Part shown: piece after piece, positions 37,322 to 47,659 of the stretch
Position numbering within the stretch: position 1 is the stretch's first letter
How the letters are laid out: every line of letters starts with the position of its first letter
From: JBNKZU01 sp050301795
GTDB taxonomy: Bacteria > Pseudomonadota > Gammaproteobacteria > Thiohalomonadales > Thiohalomonadaceae
Assembly (NCBI GenBank): GCA_050301795.1
Contig: JBNKZU010000001.1
Coordinates: 10,223 to 74,222 of the forward strand
Length of the DNA stretch: 64,000 nucleotides
Direction of reading: 5' to 3'
Program-made: the position numbers and the translations under genes
Notes under the pieces: model-generated
The model's input: the letters and a program-made list of their open reading frames with translations, nothing else
Databases searched by the model: none
Told to the model about the DNA's origin: nothing

Positions 37322-38803
37322 CTATGCCAGACGTTTACGTTCATTAGAAGGTGGTATTGCCAATGCTTCACGATATTTTGCGATTGTACGACGAGCAACA
37401 TTGATACCTTGCTCTGAGAGTAGATTTGCAATCTTGTTATCGCTTAGCGGCTTTTGTGGAGGCTCAGCGCCAATGAGCTTTTTGATCATTGCTCGAATGG
37501 CTGTTGATGAGCACTCCCCCCCTCCAGCGGTTGATACATGGCTGGAGAAAAAGTACTTCAGTTCAAAGATCCCCCTTGGTGTGTGCATATATTTTCGTGT
37601 TGTTGTACGTGAGATGGTTGATTCATGCATGCCAAGCTCGGATGCAATATCGTGTAAAACCATCGCCTTCATTGCCATTTCGCCTTGCTCAAGAAAGTCG
37701 CGCTGATGTTCGACAATACTGGTTGCGACCTTTAGTAGCGTCTCGTTTCGACTTTGAAGGCTTTTAAGAAACCAGCGCGCTTCCTGAAGATGAGATTTAA
37801 GTGTAGTTGAATCGTCACTATTTACCTGTTTTACAAGGTTTGCATAGTGGTTGTTGATGCGTAGTTTTGGTGTTGCATCAGGGTTGAGTTCGACAACCCA
37901 ACGATCCCTTTTTTTGGTGACAAAAACATCAGGTGTGATGTACTGAATACGTTCCCCACTGAATTGACTGCCTGGTCTGGGATTGAGACCTTGAATGATA
38001 TGGTTAAGATGAGAGAGGGTTTCATCATCGATCTGCATCTTTCGTTTTAAGGCAACAAAGTCGTGATTGACCAACAGATCGAAATGATGCTCGATCATCG
38101 CATTTAAAAGTGGATGAATCGTTTCGTCTGAGGGCAAGCTTTTTAGTTGAATAAGCAGGCTCTCTCGCAGGTCACGAGCCCCGACACCGGGAGGATCAAA
38201 GTTGTGGATGATATGTAGTACTGCAATAACCTCATCAAGATCAATCTCCAGACCTTGTGCCACCATACCCTGATAGATATCCTCGATCCCTGAAGAGAGA
38301 TAGCCATCATCATCGATCGAATCGATAAGTGATTCTGCTATCGCTTTATCGGTCTCAGAAAGCGGTATCATCCCGATTTGCCATAACAGATGGCTTTGAA
38401 GCGACTCGGTGGAGGTGTCGCCATAGTCATAGTCCCGATCACCTTCAAACTCGGAGCTTGAGGAGGTCTGACTCACTGGAATGTCATAGAGATCATCCCA
38501 GTTACTATCGATAGGTAGCTCGTCCGGGATCTCATTCACCTGCTCTATGGGCGCGCTCTCTTTGTCGAAGTCGCTGACGCTCTCAGAATTGAGCTCATCC
38601 CGCTCATCAGTTTTAGTGTTTTCAGGAGCTTCAGTATCGTCATCTTCATCATAGAGCTCTTCAAGCATCATATTTGAGTCGAGTGCTTGCTGTATCTCGA
38701 GCTGTAGCTCCAATGTTGAAAGTTGCAACATCTTGATCGCCTGCTGAAGTTGAGGCGTCATTGTAAGTTGCTGACTGAGGCGAAGCTGGAGTGACTGCTT
38801 CAT
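37322..38803 (-). CDS. rpoN: RNA polymerase sigma54 factor
   Basis: 493 residues from the ATG at 38803; a TTG one codon earlier is less likely. Region I is Gln-rich (LRLSQQLTMTPQLQQAIKMLQLSTLELQ), the part contacted by activators. An acidic region II covers about residues 45-125, and region III contains the core-binding and DNA-binding parts with the HTH and the RpoN box ARRTIAKYRE near the C-terminus. The ending SNERKRLA is typical. RpoN recognises the -24/-12 promoter at 18085 in this window and works with the activator at 16.7-18.0 kb. hpf and the PTS genes follow. The 158-nt gap upstream separates it from lptB. Confidence 0.96.
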   Translation of the reverse strand: MKQSLQLRLSQQLTMTPQLQQAIKMLQLSTLELQLEIQQALDSNMMLEELYDEDDDTEAPENTKTDERDELNSESVSDFDKESAPIEQVNEIPDELPIDSNWDDLYDIPVSQTSSSSEFEGDRDYDYGDTSTESLQSHLLWQIGMIPLSETDKAIAESLIDSIDDDGYLSSGIEDIYQGMVAQGLEIDLDEVIAVLHIIHNFDPPGVGARDLRESLLIQLKSLPSDETIHPLLNAMIEHHFDLLVNHDFVALKRKMQIDDETLSHLNHIIQGLNPRPGSQFSGERIQYITPDVFVTKKRDRWVVELNPDATPKLRINNHYANLVKQVNSDDSTTLKSHLQEARWFLKSLQSRNETLLKVATSIVEHQRDFLEQGEMAMKAMVLHDIASELGMHESTISRTTTRKYMHTPRGIFELKYFFSSHVSTAGGGECSSTAIRAMIKKLIGAEPPQKPLSDNKIANLLSEQGINVARRTIAKYREALAIPPSNERKRLA

Positions 38804-38961
38804 CAATAGATGATTCTAATTCTTCTCATGCCTTAAGTTTAAACCATAAAAACAGATTTTGGGATGGTTGGCTCGAAAATTGCCTAATATTTTTTCACTC
38901 AACCGATTTATGTCATAAAAAAGTCGAATTGAATCAGATTATTAGGTGAAAAAGGGGGAGG

Positions 38962-39693
38962 CTAAAGAGTGAAGTTCTCACCCAGATAGATCTCTTTAAC
39001 GAGTTTATTATTCAGGAGTGTTTCCGGTGCACCCTCAGCAATTACCTTACCATTGCCGATGATATAACCCCGCTCACAGATCCCTAAGGTTTCACGAACG
39101 CTATGGTCAGTGATTAACACTCCGATATCCCTCGTTTGCAGATGTTTAATGATGTTCTGAATATCGATGACAGATATCGGATCGACACCAGCAAAGGGTT
39201 CATCAAGCAAGATAAACTTGGGTTCTGTGGCGAGTGCTCTGGCGATTTCGACACGACGACGCTCGCCGCCTGATAGCGCCATTCCTAGGCTATCTCGAAT
39301 ATGGGTGATATTGAGATCCTCAAGCAACTGCTCAAGGTGATCGTAGCGCTGTGATTTTTTAAGATCCTTGCGAGTCTCAAGAATGCTGTAGATATTCTGT
39401 GTGACCGTCAGTTTTTTGAAGATTGAGGCCTCTTGGGGCAGATAGCCGATCCCCTTCTGTGCACGAACATGGATCGGATAGGGGGTCATATCGATCCCGT
39501 TGATCTCTATCAGTCCCTTATCTGCGGGAATCAACCCGACAATCATATAGAAGCAGGTCGTTTTACCTGCTCCATTCGGGCCTAATAGCCCGACAACCTC
39601 ACCACTTTTAACCTCCATTGAGACATCAGAGACAACCTCACGCTTTTTATAGCTTTTTGCCAGATTACGAGCACTGAGGATTGCTTGAGTCAT
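38962..39693 (-). CDS. lptB: LPS export ABC transporter ATP-binding protein
   Basis: 243 residues. LptB is the ATPase of the LptB2FGC complex that lifts LPS from the inner membrane. Walker A is [11 protein letters not shown], the ABC signature is [15 protein letters not shown], Walker B is [13 protein letters not shown], and the switch His is in [11 protein letters not shown]. The C-terminal [29 protein letters not shown] is usual for LptB. It overlaps lptA by 4 nt. rpoN follows 158 nt later; lptB-rpoN adjacency is conserved in gammaproteobacteria. Confidence 0.97.
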   Translation of the reverse strand: MTQAILSARNLAKSYKKREVVSDVSMEVKSGEVVGLLGPNGAGKTTCFYMIVGLIPADKGLIEINGIDMTPYPIHVRAQKGIGYLPQEASIFKKLTVTQNIYSILETRKDLKKSQRYDHLEQLLEDLNITHIRDSLGMALSGGERRRVEIARALATEPKFILLDEPFAGVDPISVIDIQNIIKHLQTRDIGVLITDHSVRETLGICERGYIIGNGKVIAEGAPETLLNNKLVKEIYLGENFTL

Positions 39694-40190
39694 CGCTTGT
39701 TTCCGCTTTGTGGTTGCAGAATCACTTGTACTCGTCCACTGCTTTGTGAGTTGCCTTCACCGCTGCTGGCCTCAACACGATTCTCATCAATGAAGTAGCG
39801 GATCTGATGACTTGTAAACTCATCACCTTGTCGATTAAGTCGCGCCTCGCCGGTGAGTGTAATAACTCCACTGGCTGAGAGATAGGTCATCTGTTTTGAT
39901 TCAGCCTCGAGTGAGGCCTCTCCTGTGCGTACAAATTTTGACGGTTTTCCGGTTGAGATAATCTTGGAGACCTCGCCATTGGCGCTGGATATCGAAATCA
40001 TCTCCGCTGTGATCGCTATCTCGCCCTGTTTTAAGATGACATTTCCCTTATAGGTACTGTTACCGCTTTTTTCATCAATCGTGACACGGTCAGCACTGAT
40101 CGATATGGCCTGATTGTTCGGTGCTGCTGATATGCTCGCGCTAATCATCAGAAGCGTAAACAGTAGCGTTATGTTATTTCGCAGGTTCAT
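39690..40190 (-). CDS. lptA: periplasmic LPS-transport protein LptA
   Basis: 166 residues from the ATG at 40190; the open frame extends upstream but overlaps lptC too far. LptA forms the periplasmic bridge between LptC and the outer-membrane LptD. It starts with a signal peptide ([21 protein letters not shown]) and has the OstA jellyroll pattern: [37 protein letters not shown], then [24 protein letters not shown]. It overlaps lptC by 17 nt and lptB by 4 nt, so the three are translationally coupled. Confidence 0.94.
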   Translation of the reverse strand: MNLRNNITLLFTLLMISASISAAPNNQAISISADRVTIDEKSGNSTYKGNVILKQGEIAITAEMISISSANGEVSKIISTGKPSKFVRTGEASLEAESKQMTYLSASGVITLTGEARLNRQGDEFTSHQIRYFIDENRVEASSGEGNSQSSGRVQVILQPQSGNKR

Positions 40191-40737
40191 AAACCCCCCG
40201 AACATCCGATTGTAGTTCGATGTACTTTTGTGACAGGTCAGCAACCATACCTGTTGCACTCATCTCAACCCGATTCTGTTTCAATCTTACCGGCAGCGAG
40301 GTATAGAGTCGTTGTTGGTTCATATTGTAGTGAATGCGTTGTGTCGTTGCGGTAAATGTATCGCCATCTACAGCGTGGGATTCGATCGTAACACCGCTGC
40401 TTAAGGTTACCAGATTATCATCCACTATCTCGCCAACGGCGGCATTTAGAGTCCATTGAGGACGTTCCTTTTCAAGGATTTCAACCTCAGGTTCATGCAT
40501 TCGAGTGCTATTTGTTCCACGATAATGGCGTAGTGATGATGTTTTGACACTTCTGATCGGTTTGCCATCTTGGTTGGTGCTGATGATTGTTACTCCAGAC
40601 ATAAAGCTGAATGCCTCATCATCTGCGACCGGCTTTTCAACGAGGGTTTGAGGCGTAATACCGATCTGATCACGATTATTAAAGAGTAGAAGAGCCACGG
40701 TTGTGATGGTGATAAGGATTAGAAATTTGAGATTCAT
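40174..40737 (-). CDS. lptC: LPS-transport inner-membrane protein LptC
   Basis: 187 residues. LptC is a single-pass inner-membrane protein that links LptBFG to LptA. The N-terminal transmembrane helix is KFLILITITTVALLLF. The periplasmic part carries the OstA-like beta-jellyroll with FMSGVTIISTNQDGKPIRSVKTSSLRHYRGTNSTRMHEPEVEI and the ending [19 protein letters not shown], a clear LptC ending. It sits between kdsC (16 nt away) and lptA (17-nt overlap), the conserved E. coli order. Confidence 0.92.
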   Translation of the reverse strand: MNLKFLILITITTVALLLFNNRDQIGITPQTLVEKPVADDEAFSFMSGVTIISTNQDGKPIRSVKTSSLRHYRGTNSTRMHEPEVEILEKERPQWTLNAAVGEIVDDNLVTLSSGVTIESHAVDGDTFTATTQRIHYNMNQQRLYTSLPVRLKQNRVEMSATGMVADLSQKYIELQSDVRGVYEPAK

Positions 40738-40753
40738 GGGAGCTAGAGTGACG

Positions 40754-41278
40754 CTAATCTAGATAGTTATTGAACAGAGCATCCAGTTTACCCTGCGATT
40801 GAAGTATCAATTCACAGACCTCACGCGCAGCGCCTCGTCCACCCTTATTCGTGGTGATCCAGTGGGCATGGTGCTTTACCAAATCATGAGCATCAGCCAC
40901 GGCAACAGCGAACCCGACTTTGGTCAGAACGGGTAGATCGATTACATCATCGCCAACATAGGCGATCTCATCCAAAGCAAGATTAAGCGATTGTGCCAAG
41001 GATTGTAGTGCCAGGAATTTTTGTTTCTGCCCCTGAAAAACGTACTCAATACCCAGCTCATCCATTCTTAGTTTAACGACATTAGAAACCTTGGCAGTAA
41101 TAATCGCGACCGGAATGCCGATCTGTTGCAGCATCTTAATCCCAAGTCCATCTCTGACGTTAAATCCTTTATATTGTTGCCCATCATCACCAATAAACAG
41201 GGTGCCATCGGTTAGTACGCCATCAACATCGAAGACCACCAGTTTTATCTTTGCTGCGCTTTTGATGACGTTATCCAT
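40754..41278 (-). CDS. kdsC: 3-deoxy-D-manno-octulosonate 8-phosphate phosphatase
   Basis: 174 residues. KdsC is a haloacid-dehalogenase-type phosphatase that releases Kdo from Kdo-8-phosphate in LPS core synthesis. The nucleophile motif is VFDVDGVLTDG (Asp17 and Asp19), the second motif lies in PVAIITAKVS, the Lys in EYVFQGQKQKF and the acidic motif IAYVGDDVIDLPVL. No cap domain is seen, as expected. It is 16 nt before lptC and 11 nt after kdsD, so the Kdo pathway and LPS transport genes are cotranscribed. Confidence 0.96.
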   Translation of the reverse strand: MDNVIKSAAKIKLVVFDVDGVLTDGTLFIGDDGQQYKGFNVRDGLGIKMLQQIGIPVAIITAKVSNVVKLRMDELGIEYVFQGQKQKFLALQSLAQSLNLALDEIAYVGDDVIDLPVLTKVGFAVAVADAHDLVKHHAHWITTNKGGRGAAREVCELILQSQGKLDALFNNYLD

Positions 41279-41289
41279 ATTGAATCCTA

Positions 41290-42273
41290 TTAGACTATTC
41301 CGGCTCGAAGTAGCTCATGCATATTGATTGCGCCGATCACATTGTCATCATCATCCACAATCGGCAGAGCATTGATGCGTTTACTATCCATCATTTGAAG
41401 CGCTTCAGCGGCCAGCAATCCAGTTGATGCGGTAGCACAGGTGCGATTCATGACATCGCTAATCATGAGGTTATGAATATTTACGTTGCCGTGGTCAAGC
41501 AGGCGGCGAAGATCACCATCGGTAAAAATACCGACGACTTTGCGATCACCATCAACCACGATCGCCATCCCAAGGCCGCCTTTGGAGATCACTACAAGTG
41601 CTTCAGATAGCGGGGTTTGCGGTGATACGAGTGGAAGTCGCTCACCAGATAACATCAGATCGTCAACACGTAACAGCAGTCTTCGACCCAGACTTCCAGA
41701 TGGGTGTGAACGAGCAAAATCCTCCTGAGTGAAGTCACGACAGTTCAACAGTGCAACTGCAAGTGCATCCCCCATTGCCAGTGTTGCCGTGGTGCTGGCT
41801 GTTGGAGCAAGACCAAGTGGGCAGGCCTCTTTGTCGACTTGAACATTGAGATTGGCATCCGCCGCTGTTGAGAGTCGCGAATTTGGATTGCCAGTCATTG
41901 TGATCAATGGGACATGAAGGCGCTTAATAATGGGTAGAATTGTGATCAACTCATCGGTTTCTCCGGAGTTAGAGAGTGCCAACACCACATCACCCCCGGT
42001 AATCATGCCGAGATCGCCATGACTAGCTTCGCCGGGATGAACAAAGAATGCCGGGGTTCCGGTGCTGGCCAAGGTTGCGGCAATCTTGTTGCCGATATGA
42101 CCCGATTTCCCCATACCGGTAACAACCACCCGTCCCTTGCAGTTCATCATGAGCTCAAAGGCTTTTATAAACTGCTCATCAATGCGGTCAATCAGTTGAG
42201 TAATCGCTTCTGATTCGATTCTCAATACTTGACGACCAAACTCCTTAATCTCTTCCCCGGTGTGTTTCACCAT
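41290..42273 (-). CDS. kdsD: arabinose-5-phosphate isomerase
   Basis: 327 residues. KdsD makes arabinose-5-phosphate from ribulose-5-phosphate, the first step of Kdo synthesis. An N-terminal SIS domain contains RVVVTGMGKSGHIGNKIAATLASTGTPAFFVHPGEASHGDLGM and LALSNSGETDEL, both diagnostic, followed by a pair of CBS domains (about residues 200-325) with VGIFTDGDLRRLL. The ATG at 42273 has an AGCAGGA ribosome-binding site. A heavy-metal-domain gene lies 6 nt upstream and kdsC is 11 nt downstream. Confidence 0.96.
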   Translation of the reverse strand: MVKHTGEEIKEFGRQVLRIESEAITQLIDRIDEQFIKAFELMMNCKGRVVVTGMGKSGHIGNKIAATLASTGTPAFFVHPGEASHGDLGMITGGDVVLALSNSGETDELITILPIIKRLHVPLITMTGNPNSRLSTAADANLNVQVDKEACPLGLAPTASTTATLAMGDALAVALLNCRDFTQEDFARSHPSGSLGRRLLLRVDDLMLSGERLPLVSPQTPLSEALVVISKGGLGMAIVVDGDRKVVGIFTDGDLRRLLDHGNVNIHNLMISDVMNRTCATASTGLLAAEALQMMDSKRINALPIVDDDDNVIGAINMHELLRAGIV

Positions 42274-42279
42274 TCCTGC

Positions 42280-42480
42280 TTAAGCCTCTGGGTAACCAAG
42301 TTGTTGCAGGGCTTCAGCAATAGCCTCGCGATTGATGAGATTCCCGGTAACGGTAACTTTACCGGCTTCAATCTCGGCTGTAACGGACGCGATACCATCA
42401 AGCTCAGACAACCCTTTTTCGATTGCCGATGTACAACCACCGCACTTTACGTTTTTTACAAAAAATATCTCTTCGTTCAT
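42280..42480 (-). CDS. heavy-metal-associated (HMA) domain protein, CopZ-like
   Basis: 66 residues, a single HMA ferredoxin-like domain. The metal-binding loop is VKCGGCTSAIEKGLSE, a C-x2-C site in the position of the usual MxCxxC motif but without the leading Met. IASVTAEIEAGKVTVTG and ALQQLGYPEA give the remaining strands and helix. It could bind copper, zinc or nickel as a small chaperone. It sits 6 nt before kdsD and 27 nt after yrbG, inside the envelope operon; no metal ATPase or chaperone partner is nearby. Confidence 0.87.
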   Translation of the reverse strand: MNEEIFFVKNVKCGGCTSAIEKGLSELDGIASVTAEIEAGKVTVTGNLINREAIAEALQQLGYPEA

Positions 42481-42507
42481 CGAATTACCTCTATCAAATC
42501 GGAGTGA

Positions 42508-43479
42508 CTACGATACCTGACCATAGTATAACAGTCCCATATAGGCACAATACCCTGTCAGCAATAGCGCGCCTTCATAACGATTGACAATACCTTGTCG
42601 TTGCTTAAAACCGTATGCGGTTATAAATAGTACAACAGATAGTATCACCATCACTGGAAAATCACGTTCCAGAACATCACTTTCGAACGATGAAGGGGCA
42701 ATCACTCCTGGGAGTCCCAACACGGCAAGAAGATTAAACATATTTGAGCCTAAGACATTCCCAAGAGCGATGTCATGCTCCCCTTTTAATGCACTCATGA
42801 CCGAGGCTGCCAGTTCAGGGAGACTTGTGCCAATCGCAATAACGGTAAGACCGATAATGAGATCGCTGACCCCAAACCAATGGGCGACAAAAACAGCACC
42901 CCAGACCAGTAACTTAGAACTGCCGAGTAGAATGGTGATTCCGATAAGTAGCCACATCAGTGCTTTTGGAGTCGACATCCCTTTAGGAATCTCATCGTCA
43001 TACTCACTTCCTATGGGATCAGAGCCTTTCTCATTCAGGCCAATATTAACAATCCACAGAATCATAACCCCCATACCACAAAGCAGAATCGTACCGTCCA
43101 GGCGTCCCAGTTCACCATCAGCAAGTAGTAGATATGAAAGACCGAGAATCAGGAAAAAGGTTGGGAATTCACGCTTTATGGTGCCTGAATGAACAGCAAG
43201 TGGTGTGATAAGTGCTGTTACGCCAAGCACTAAACCGATGTTGGTAATATTAGAGCCAATTGCATTGCCGATGCCGATACCTGGATTCCCAGACCAGGCC
43301 GCAAATCCCGATACCAGCATCTCCGGTGCAGAAGTACCGAATCCAACAATGGTGAGGCCGATAATTAGTGGTGATATTCCAAGATTTCTTGCAGTGGCAG
43401 AGGCTCCAATCACAAAGCGATCAGCGCCCCAGATAAGGAGTATAAAACCAACAGTGATTGCAGCGACAGCAGAGAGCAT
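42508..43479 (-). CDS. yrbG: calcium/cation antiporter (CaCA family, YrbG-like)
   Basis: 323 residues with about ten transmembrane helices arranged as two inverted repeats. Each half carries the Na/Ca-exchanger alpha-repeat: IVGFGTSAPEMLVSG in the N-terminal half and VIAIGTSLPELAASV in the C-terminal half, each with the acidic residue that binds cations, followed by GNAIGSNITNIGLVLG and GNVLGSNMFNLLAVLG. It exchanges sodium or protons for calcium; E. coli YrbG is its closest known type. It begins the minus-strand yrbG-HMA-kdsD-kdsC-lptCAB set, which matches the E. coli order apart from the HMA gene. Confidence 0.94.
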   Translation of the reverse strand: MLSAVAAITVGFILLIWGADRFVIGASATARNLGISPLIIGLTIVGFGTSAPEMLVSGFAAWSGNPGIGIGNAIGSNITNIGLVLGVTALITPLAVHSGTIKREFPTFFLILGLSYLLLADGELGRLDGTILLCGMGVMILWIVNIGLNEKGSDPIGSEYDDEIPKGMSTPKALMWLLIGITILLGSSKLLVWGAVFVAHWFGVSDLIIGLTVIAIGTSLPELAASVMSALKGEHDIALGNVLGSNMFNLLAVLGLPGVIAPSSFESDVLERDFPVMVILSVVLFITAYGFKQRQGIVNRYEGALLLTGYCAYMGLLYYGQVS

Positions 43480-43531
43480 GATTAATTCTACTTAATAGTC
43501 TGGGTGAGTGATGAGCCTCGGATTATTGAGG

Positions 43532-44290
43532 CTATTCTTCTTCAAAGGTCATATCCAGATCAGGCTGGGGAGGATCGCCATCATAGATAAGATTACGTCG
43601 TTGTTGTAGATAGGCCTCTCTGACAAAGGTATAGCGATCGAGTGCAACCTGATCAACGATGTTGCTCACATAGAGAAGATCTGCTCTTTTTTGAATGAGA
43701 TTGACAGCACTGCTACCATATTTAACCCTATTATCAGGGTGACCAATTAACGGATCGTAGCTCCAGTCGACATAATCACCCGTGGTATCTCTGAATGTGC
43801 TTGGTCCTAAAAGCGGAAGTACCAAATAGGGGCCAGAGCCGACACCCCAGTAACCAAGTGTCTGACCGAAGTCCTCATCATGTTTCTCCAGCCCTAATGG
43901 CGTCGCCACATCGATTAGCCCATAGATGCCGATGGTGGAGTTTATCGTAAAACGTCCGATATCCTGAATGCCTTGGATCAGCTTTAATTGGAGAATATCG
44001 TTTAATATTACCGAGATATCATCAATATTTGAGAAGAAGTTACTGACCCCGGTTTGCATCGGTTGAGGTGTATACTCTTTATAGGTTTCGGCGACCGGCT
44101 TCATGATGCTTTCGTCTAACGACTCATTAAAGCTATAGATTGAGCGATTCATATCTTCAAGGGGATCTGACTCCATCCAGCCATCAGATAACGGGATGTG
44201 AGAACACCCGTTTAAGAGTGCTGCAAGAATCAGGAAGAGGAGGTAACGGTGTAACACAATGCTTGAATCCTTAATGACGATACGTTGCAT
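43532..44290 (-). CDS. mlaA: outer-membrane lipid-asymmetry lipoprotein MlaA
   Basis: 252 residues from the ATG at 44290. An upstream TTG at 44317 is in frame but weaker. The signal ends in LLNGC, with lipidation at Cys29. MlaA (VacJ) extracts surface-exposed phospholipid at the outer membrane. Family markers are WMESDPLEDMNRSIYSFNESLDESI, the PVAETYKEYTPQPMQTGVSNFFSNIDD region and GVGSGPYLVLPLLGPSTFRDTTGDYVDW. The C-terminal region after about 220 is acidic. It is divergent from the DUF72-like gene; the only other mla gene here is mlaD at 44.9 kb. Confidence 0.94.
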   Translation of the reverse strand: MQRIVIKDSSIVLHRYLLFLILAALLNGCSHIPLSDGWMESDPLEDMNRSIYSFNESLDESIMKPVAETYKEYTPQPMQTGVSNFFSNIDDISVILNDILQLKLIQGIQDIGRFTINSTIGIYGLIDVATPLGLEKHDEDFGQTLGYWGVGSGPYLVLPLLGPSTFRDTTGDYVDWSYDPLIGHPDNRVKYGSSAVNLIQKRADLLYVSNIVDQVALDRYTFVREAYLQQRRNLIYDGDPPQPDLDMTFEEE

Positions 44291-44373
44291 TATCCAGTCG
44301 CCGATAATGCTATGCAAGGCGTAGTTTATCTCTTTTCTGGTAAGATCCTGATTTTAAACAGGCCATAGCCATT

Positions 44374-44877
44374 ATGCCCAACATCATTTTTACTGTATAC
44401 GGCTGGGGTGGGAGTGAGTGGAATGACTTCTATCCTGAAGACCTTCCACAAGAGTGGCGTTTAGACTATTTTAGCCACTACTTTTCATCGGTTGTCATTC
44501 CCGCCGATAGCATACGAAAGGTAGCACCAGAGCAGGTCGATGAGTGGTTGGAATCGACAGCGAGTGATTTTAGATTCTACCTTGAGTTTGGCACTACACC
44601 ACAACATCACATCGATTTAATACAGAAAAGATTGGGAGATCGTCTCTCTCATTTGGTTGACCTGAATTCACTGACCGCAACACCGATGGAAAACAGGACA
44701 CCCATGCAGCTTTACATCTATGACGGGGATAGTGATCCTAAAGCAATTCGGCTTTATTTGGAGCAGATTCAGATACAGGATAACAGTCGTGCACTCGTGA
44801 TGATTCGAAGTGGCAAAGAACCGTGGAAGGTGTTACAAAACTTTGAGTTACTGGGTCAGATGATGGGGATAAATTAA
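44374..44877 (+). CDS. DUF72-like protein (short form)
   Basis: 167 residues. The N-terminus (FTVYGWGGSEWNDFYPEDLPQEWRLDYFSHYFSSVVIPADSI) resembles the opening of DUF72 proteins (GTSGWSYxxW...FYP..LP...L.YYS..F), a TIM-barrel-like family of unknown function. Full DUF72 proteins are about 240-280 residues, so this one appears truncated or strongly diverged. The rest is helical and not obviously similar to DUF72. It ends exactly at the mlaD start codon, so they are cotranscribed. Function unknown; the DUF72 assignment is by eye and tentative. Confidence 0.62.
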   Translation: MPNIIFTVYGWGGSEWNDFYPEDLPQEWRLDYFSHYFSSVVIPADSIRKVAPEQVDEWLESTASDFRFYLEFGTTPQHHIDLIQKRLGDRLSHLVDLNSLTATPMENRTPMQLYIYDGDSDPKAIRLYLEQIQIQDNSRALVMIRSGKEPWKVLQNFELLGQMMGIN

Positions 44878-45345
44878 ATGAGTAGACACAATCTGACAAT
44901 TTGGACGCTTTGGGGGGTTGCGATGGTGACCCTGCTGGTTGTTCTTTTGAGGGATGATGGCGAGATCGTGGTAGCTCCTCAGTGGGAGGATACCTACTCA
45001 CTCACCGCGCGCTTTGGAAATGTGAGTGGTGTTAAGGTTGGAACGGCAGTCTCCATTGCCGGGATTGAGATCGGCTATGTCTCAGCGCTCAACTATGATC
45101 CACAGAGTTATGAGGCGGTAATGACCATCGCGATAGGCAAGGAACATAACTACCTGCCGGCAGATAGCAGTGCTGCGATCTACTCACATGGATTGATGGG
45201 TGAGCGCTATGTTGCGATTGAACCTGGTGGTGCTGAGGAGATGCTCGTTGATGGTGATGAGATTACATTAACCCAGTCATCCGTGATCCTGGAGCAACTG
45301 ATCGGCCAATTTCTCTTTAGTCAGGCCACTGATGCACCAAAATAG
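44878..45345 (+). CDS. mlaD: MlaD-type lipid transport protein
   Basis: 155 residues. An N-terminal transmembrane helix (about 8-24) is followed by one MCE/MlaD domain (about 38-125) with YSLTARFGNVSGVKVGTAVSIAGIEIGYVS, YLPADSSAAIYSHGLMGERYVAIEPGG and the ending SSVILEQLIGQFLF. In E. coli MlaD forms a hexameric ring that binds phospholipid between MlaFEB and MlaC. Here mlaF, mlaE, mlaC and mlaB are absent on either side, yet ibaG and murA follow as in E. coli. It is therefore a lone mlaD, perhaps with its ABC partners encoded elsewhere. It is contiguous with the DUF72-like gene. Confidence 0.92.
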   Translation: MSRHNLTIWTLWGVAMVTLLVVLLRDDGEIVVAPQWEDTYSLTARFGNVSGVKVGTAVSIAGIEIGYVSALNYDPQSYEAVMTIAIGKEHNYLPADSSAAIYSHGLMGERYVAIEPGGAEEMLVDGDEITLTQSSVILEQLIGQFLFSQATDAPK

Positions 45346-45421
45346 CCCCCTTTCTCTACCCTATGATGACGAATAGAGGTATGATTCCGCCTTTGTTTTT
45401 AGACATTCGGGATTACTGCTA

Positions 45422-45682
45422 ATGACTCCAGAAGAGGTTCAAGCGCTCATAGCATCAGGATTACCTGATTGTGAGGTCAGGGTTACTGGAGATGATAGCC
45501 ATTTTGATGTGACCGTAATCGGTGAGATCTTTGATGGAATGTCCAGAGTTAATCAGCAACGAACTGTTTATGCAACACTCGGAGATCGCATCACCTCGGG
45601 TGAGATTCATGCAATTAATATTAATGCCTATACCCCTCCAGCTTGGGAGCAGGCTCAGAGGTTATCGGTAACGGTTTCCTGA
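45422..45682 (+). CDS. ibaG: BolA-family protein IbaG
   Basis: 86 residues. IbaG is a BolA-like protein that with a monothiol glutaredoxin binds [2Fe-2S] clusters and contributes to acid and envelope stress. VRVTGDDSHFDVTVIGEIFDGMSRVNQQRTVYATLGDRITSGEIHAININAYTPPAW has the BolA HTH-like class II fold and the conserved His. It lies between mlaD and murA, the E. coli position, 37 nt before murA. Confidence 0.94.
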   Translation: MTPEEVQALIASGLPDCEVRVTGDDSHFDVTVIGEIFDGMSRVNQQRTVYATLGDRITSGEIHAININAYTPPAWEQAQRLSVTVS

Positions 45683-45710
45683 ATCATAACAACTAATCCG
45701 GTCAAAATAA

Positions 45711-46985
<1,275 letters not shown>

Positions 46986-47007
46986 AAGTTCGAATAGCGG
47001 AAGCATT

Positions 47008-47652
47008 ATGAGTAATAGGTTAACACTGGCACTTTCCAAAGGGCGTATCTTTAAAGAGACACTGCCATTGCTTGCTCACGCAGGAATAGTGCCGATTGAC
47101 GATCCTGAAAAGAGTCGTAAATTAATCCTCGATACCAATCACGAGGAGATCAAACTGGTTATTATCCGCGCATCAGATGTTCCGACCTATGTGGAGTATG
47201 GTGCCGCCGACCTTGGCGTTGCTGGAAAAGATGTGTTGATGGAACATGGCGGTGATGGACTCTATGAATTGCTGGATCTCCAGATTGCTAAATGTCGCCT
47301 GATGACTGCCGGACCTGTGAACATGCAGGATCCAAAAAAGCGTCTCAAGATTGCAACCAAGTTTGTTCACTCGACTCGTCGCTATTACGCTTCGCTCGGT
47401 CAGCAGGTTGAGATCATTAAACTCTATGGTTCAATGGAGTTGGCACCTTTAGTCGGTTTAGCTGATCGCATCGTAGACCTGGTTGATACCGGCAATACCT
47501 TAAAGGCAAATGGTCTTGAACCTCTGGAGCATATCGCTGATATCTCTTCGCGCCTTGTCGTCAATAAGGCGTCGATGAAGATGAAACATCAGGAGATAAA
47601 AGCGTTCATTGAGAAGATCGCCGAGGCAGTGGCCTTGCAAAATCAGAAGTAG
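47008..47652 (+). CDS. hisG: ATP phosphoribosyltransferase, short form
   Basis: 214 residues from the ATG at 47008, preceded by GCGGAAG. HisG starts histidine synthesis by joining ATP and [54 protein letters not shown] and the PRPP loop [19 protein letters not shown] are typical. It is the short form lacking the C-terminal regulatory ACT-like domain, and such enzymes need HisZ, which is not in this window. It is between murA and hisD, 7 nt before hisD. Confidence 0.95.
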   Translation: MSNRLTLALSKGRIFKETLPLLAHAGIVPIDDPEKSRKLILDTNHEEIKLVIIRASDVPTYVEYGAADLGVAGKDVLMEHGGDGLYELLDLQIAKCRLMTAGPVNMQDPKKRLKIATKFVHSTRRYYASLGQQVEIIKLYGSMELAPLVGLADRIVDLVDTGNTLKANGLEPLEHIADISSRLVVNKASMKMKHQEIKAFIEKIAEAVALQNQK

Positions 47653-47659
47653 ATTAGCT

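Noticed and set aside
38804..38961. Possible sigma70 or sigma54 promoter upstream of rpoN
   Set aside because: The AT-rich gap contains several loose -10-like hexamers but no convincing pair.
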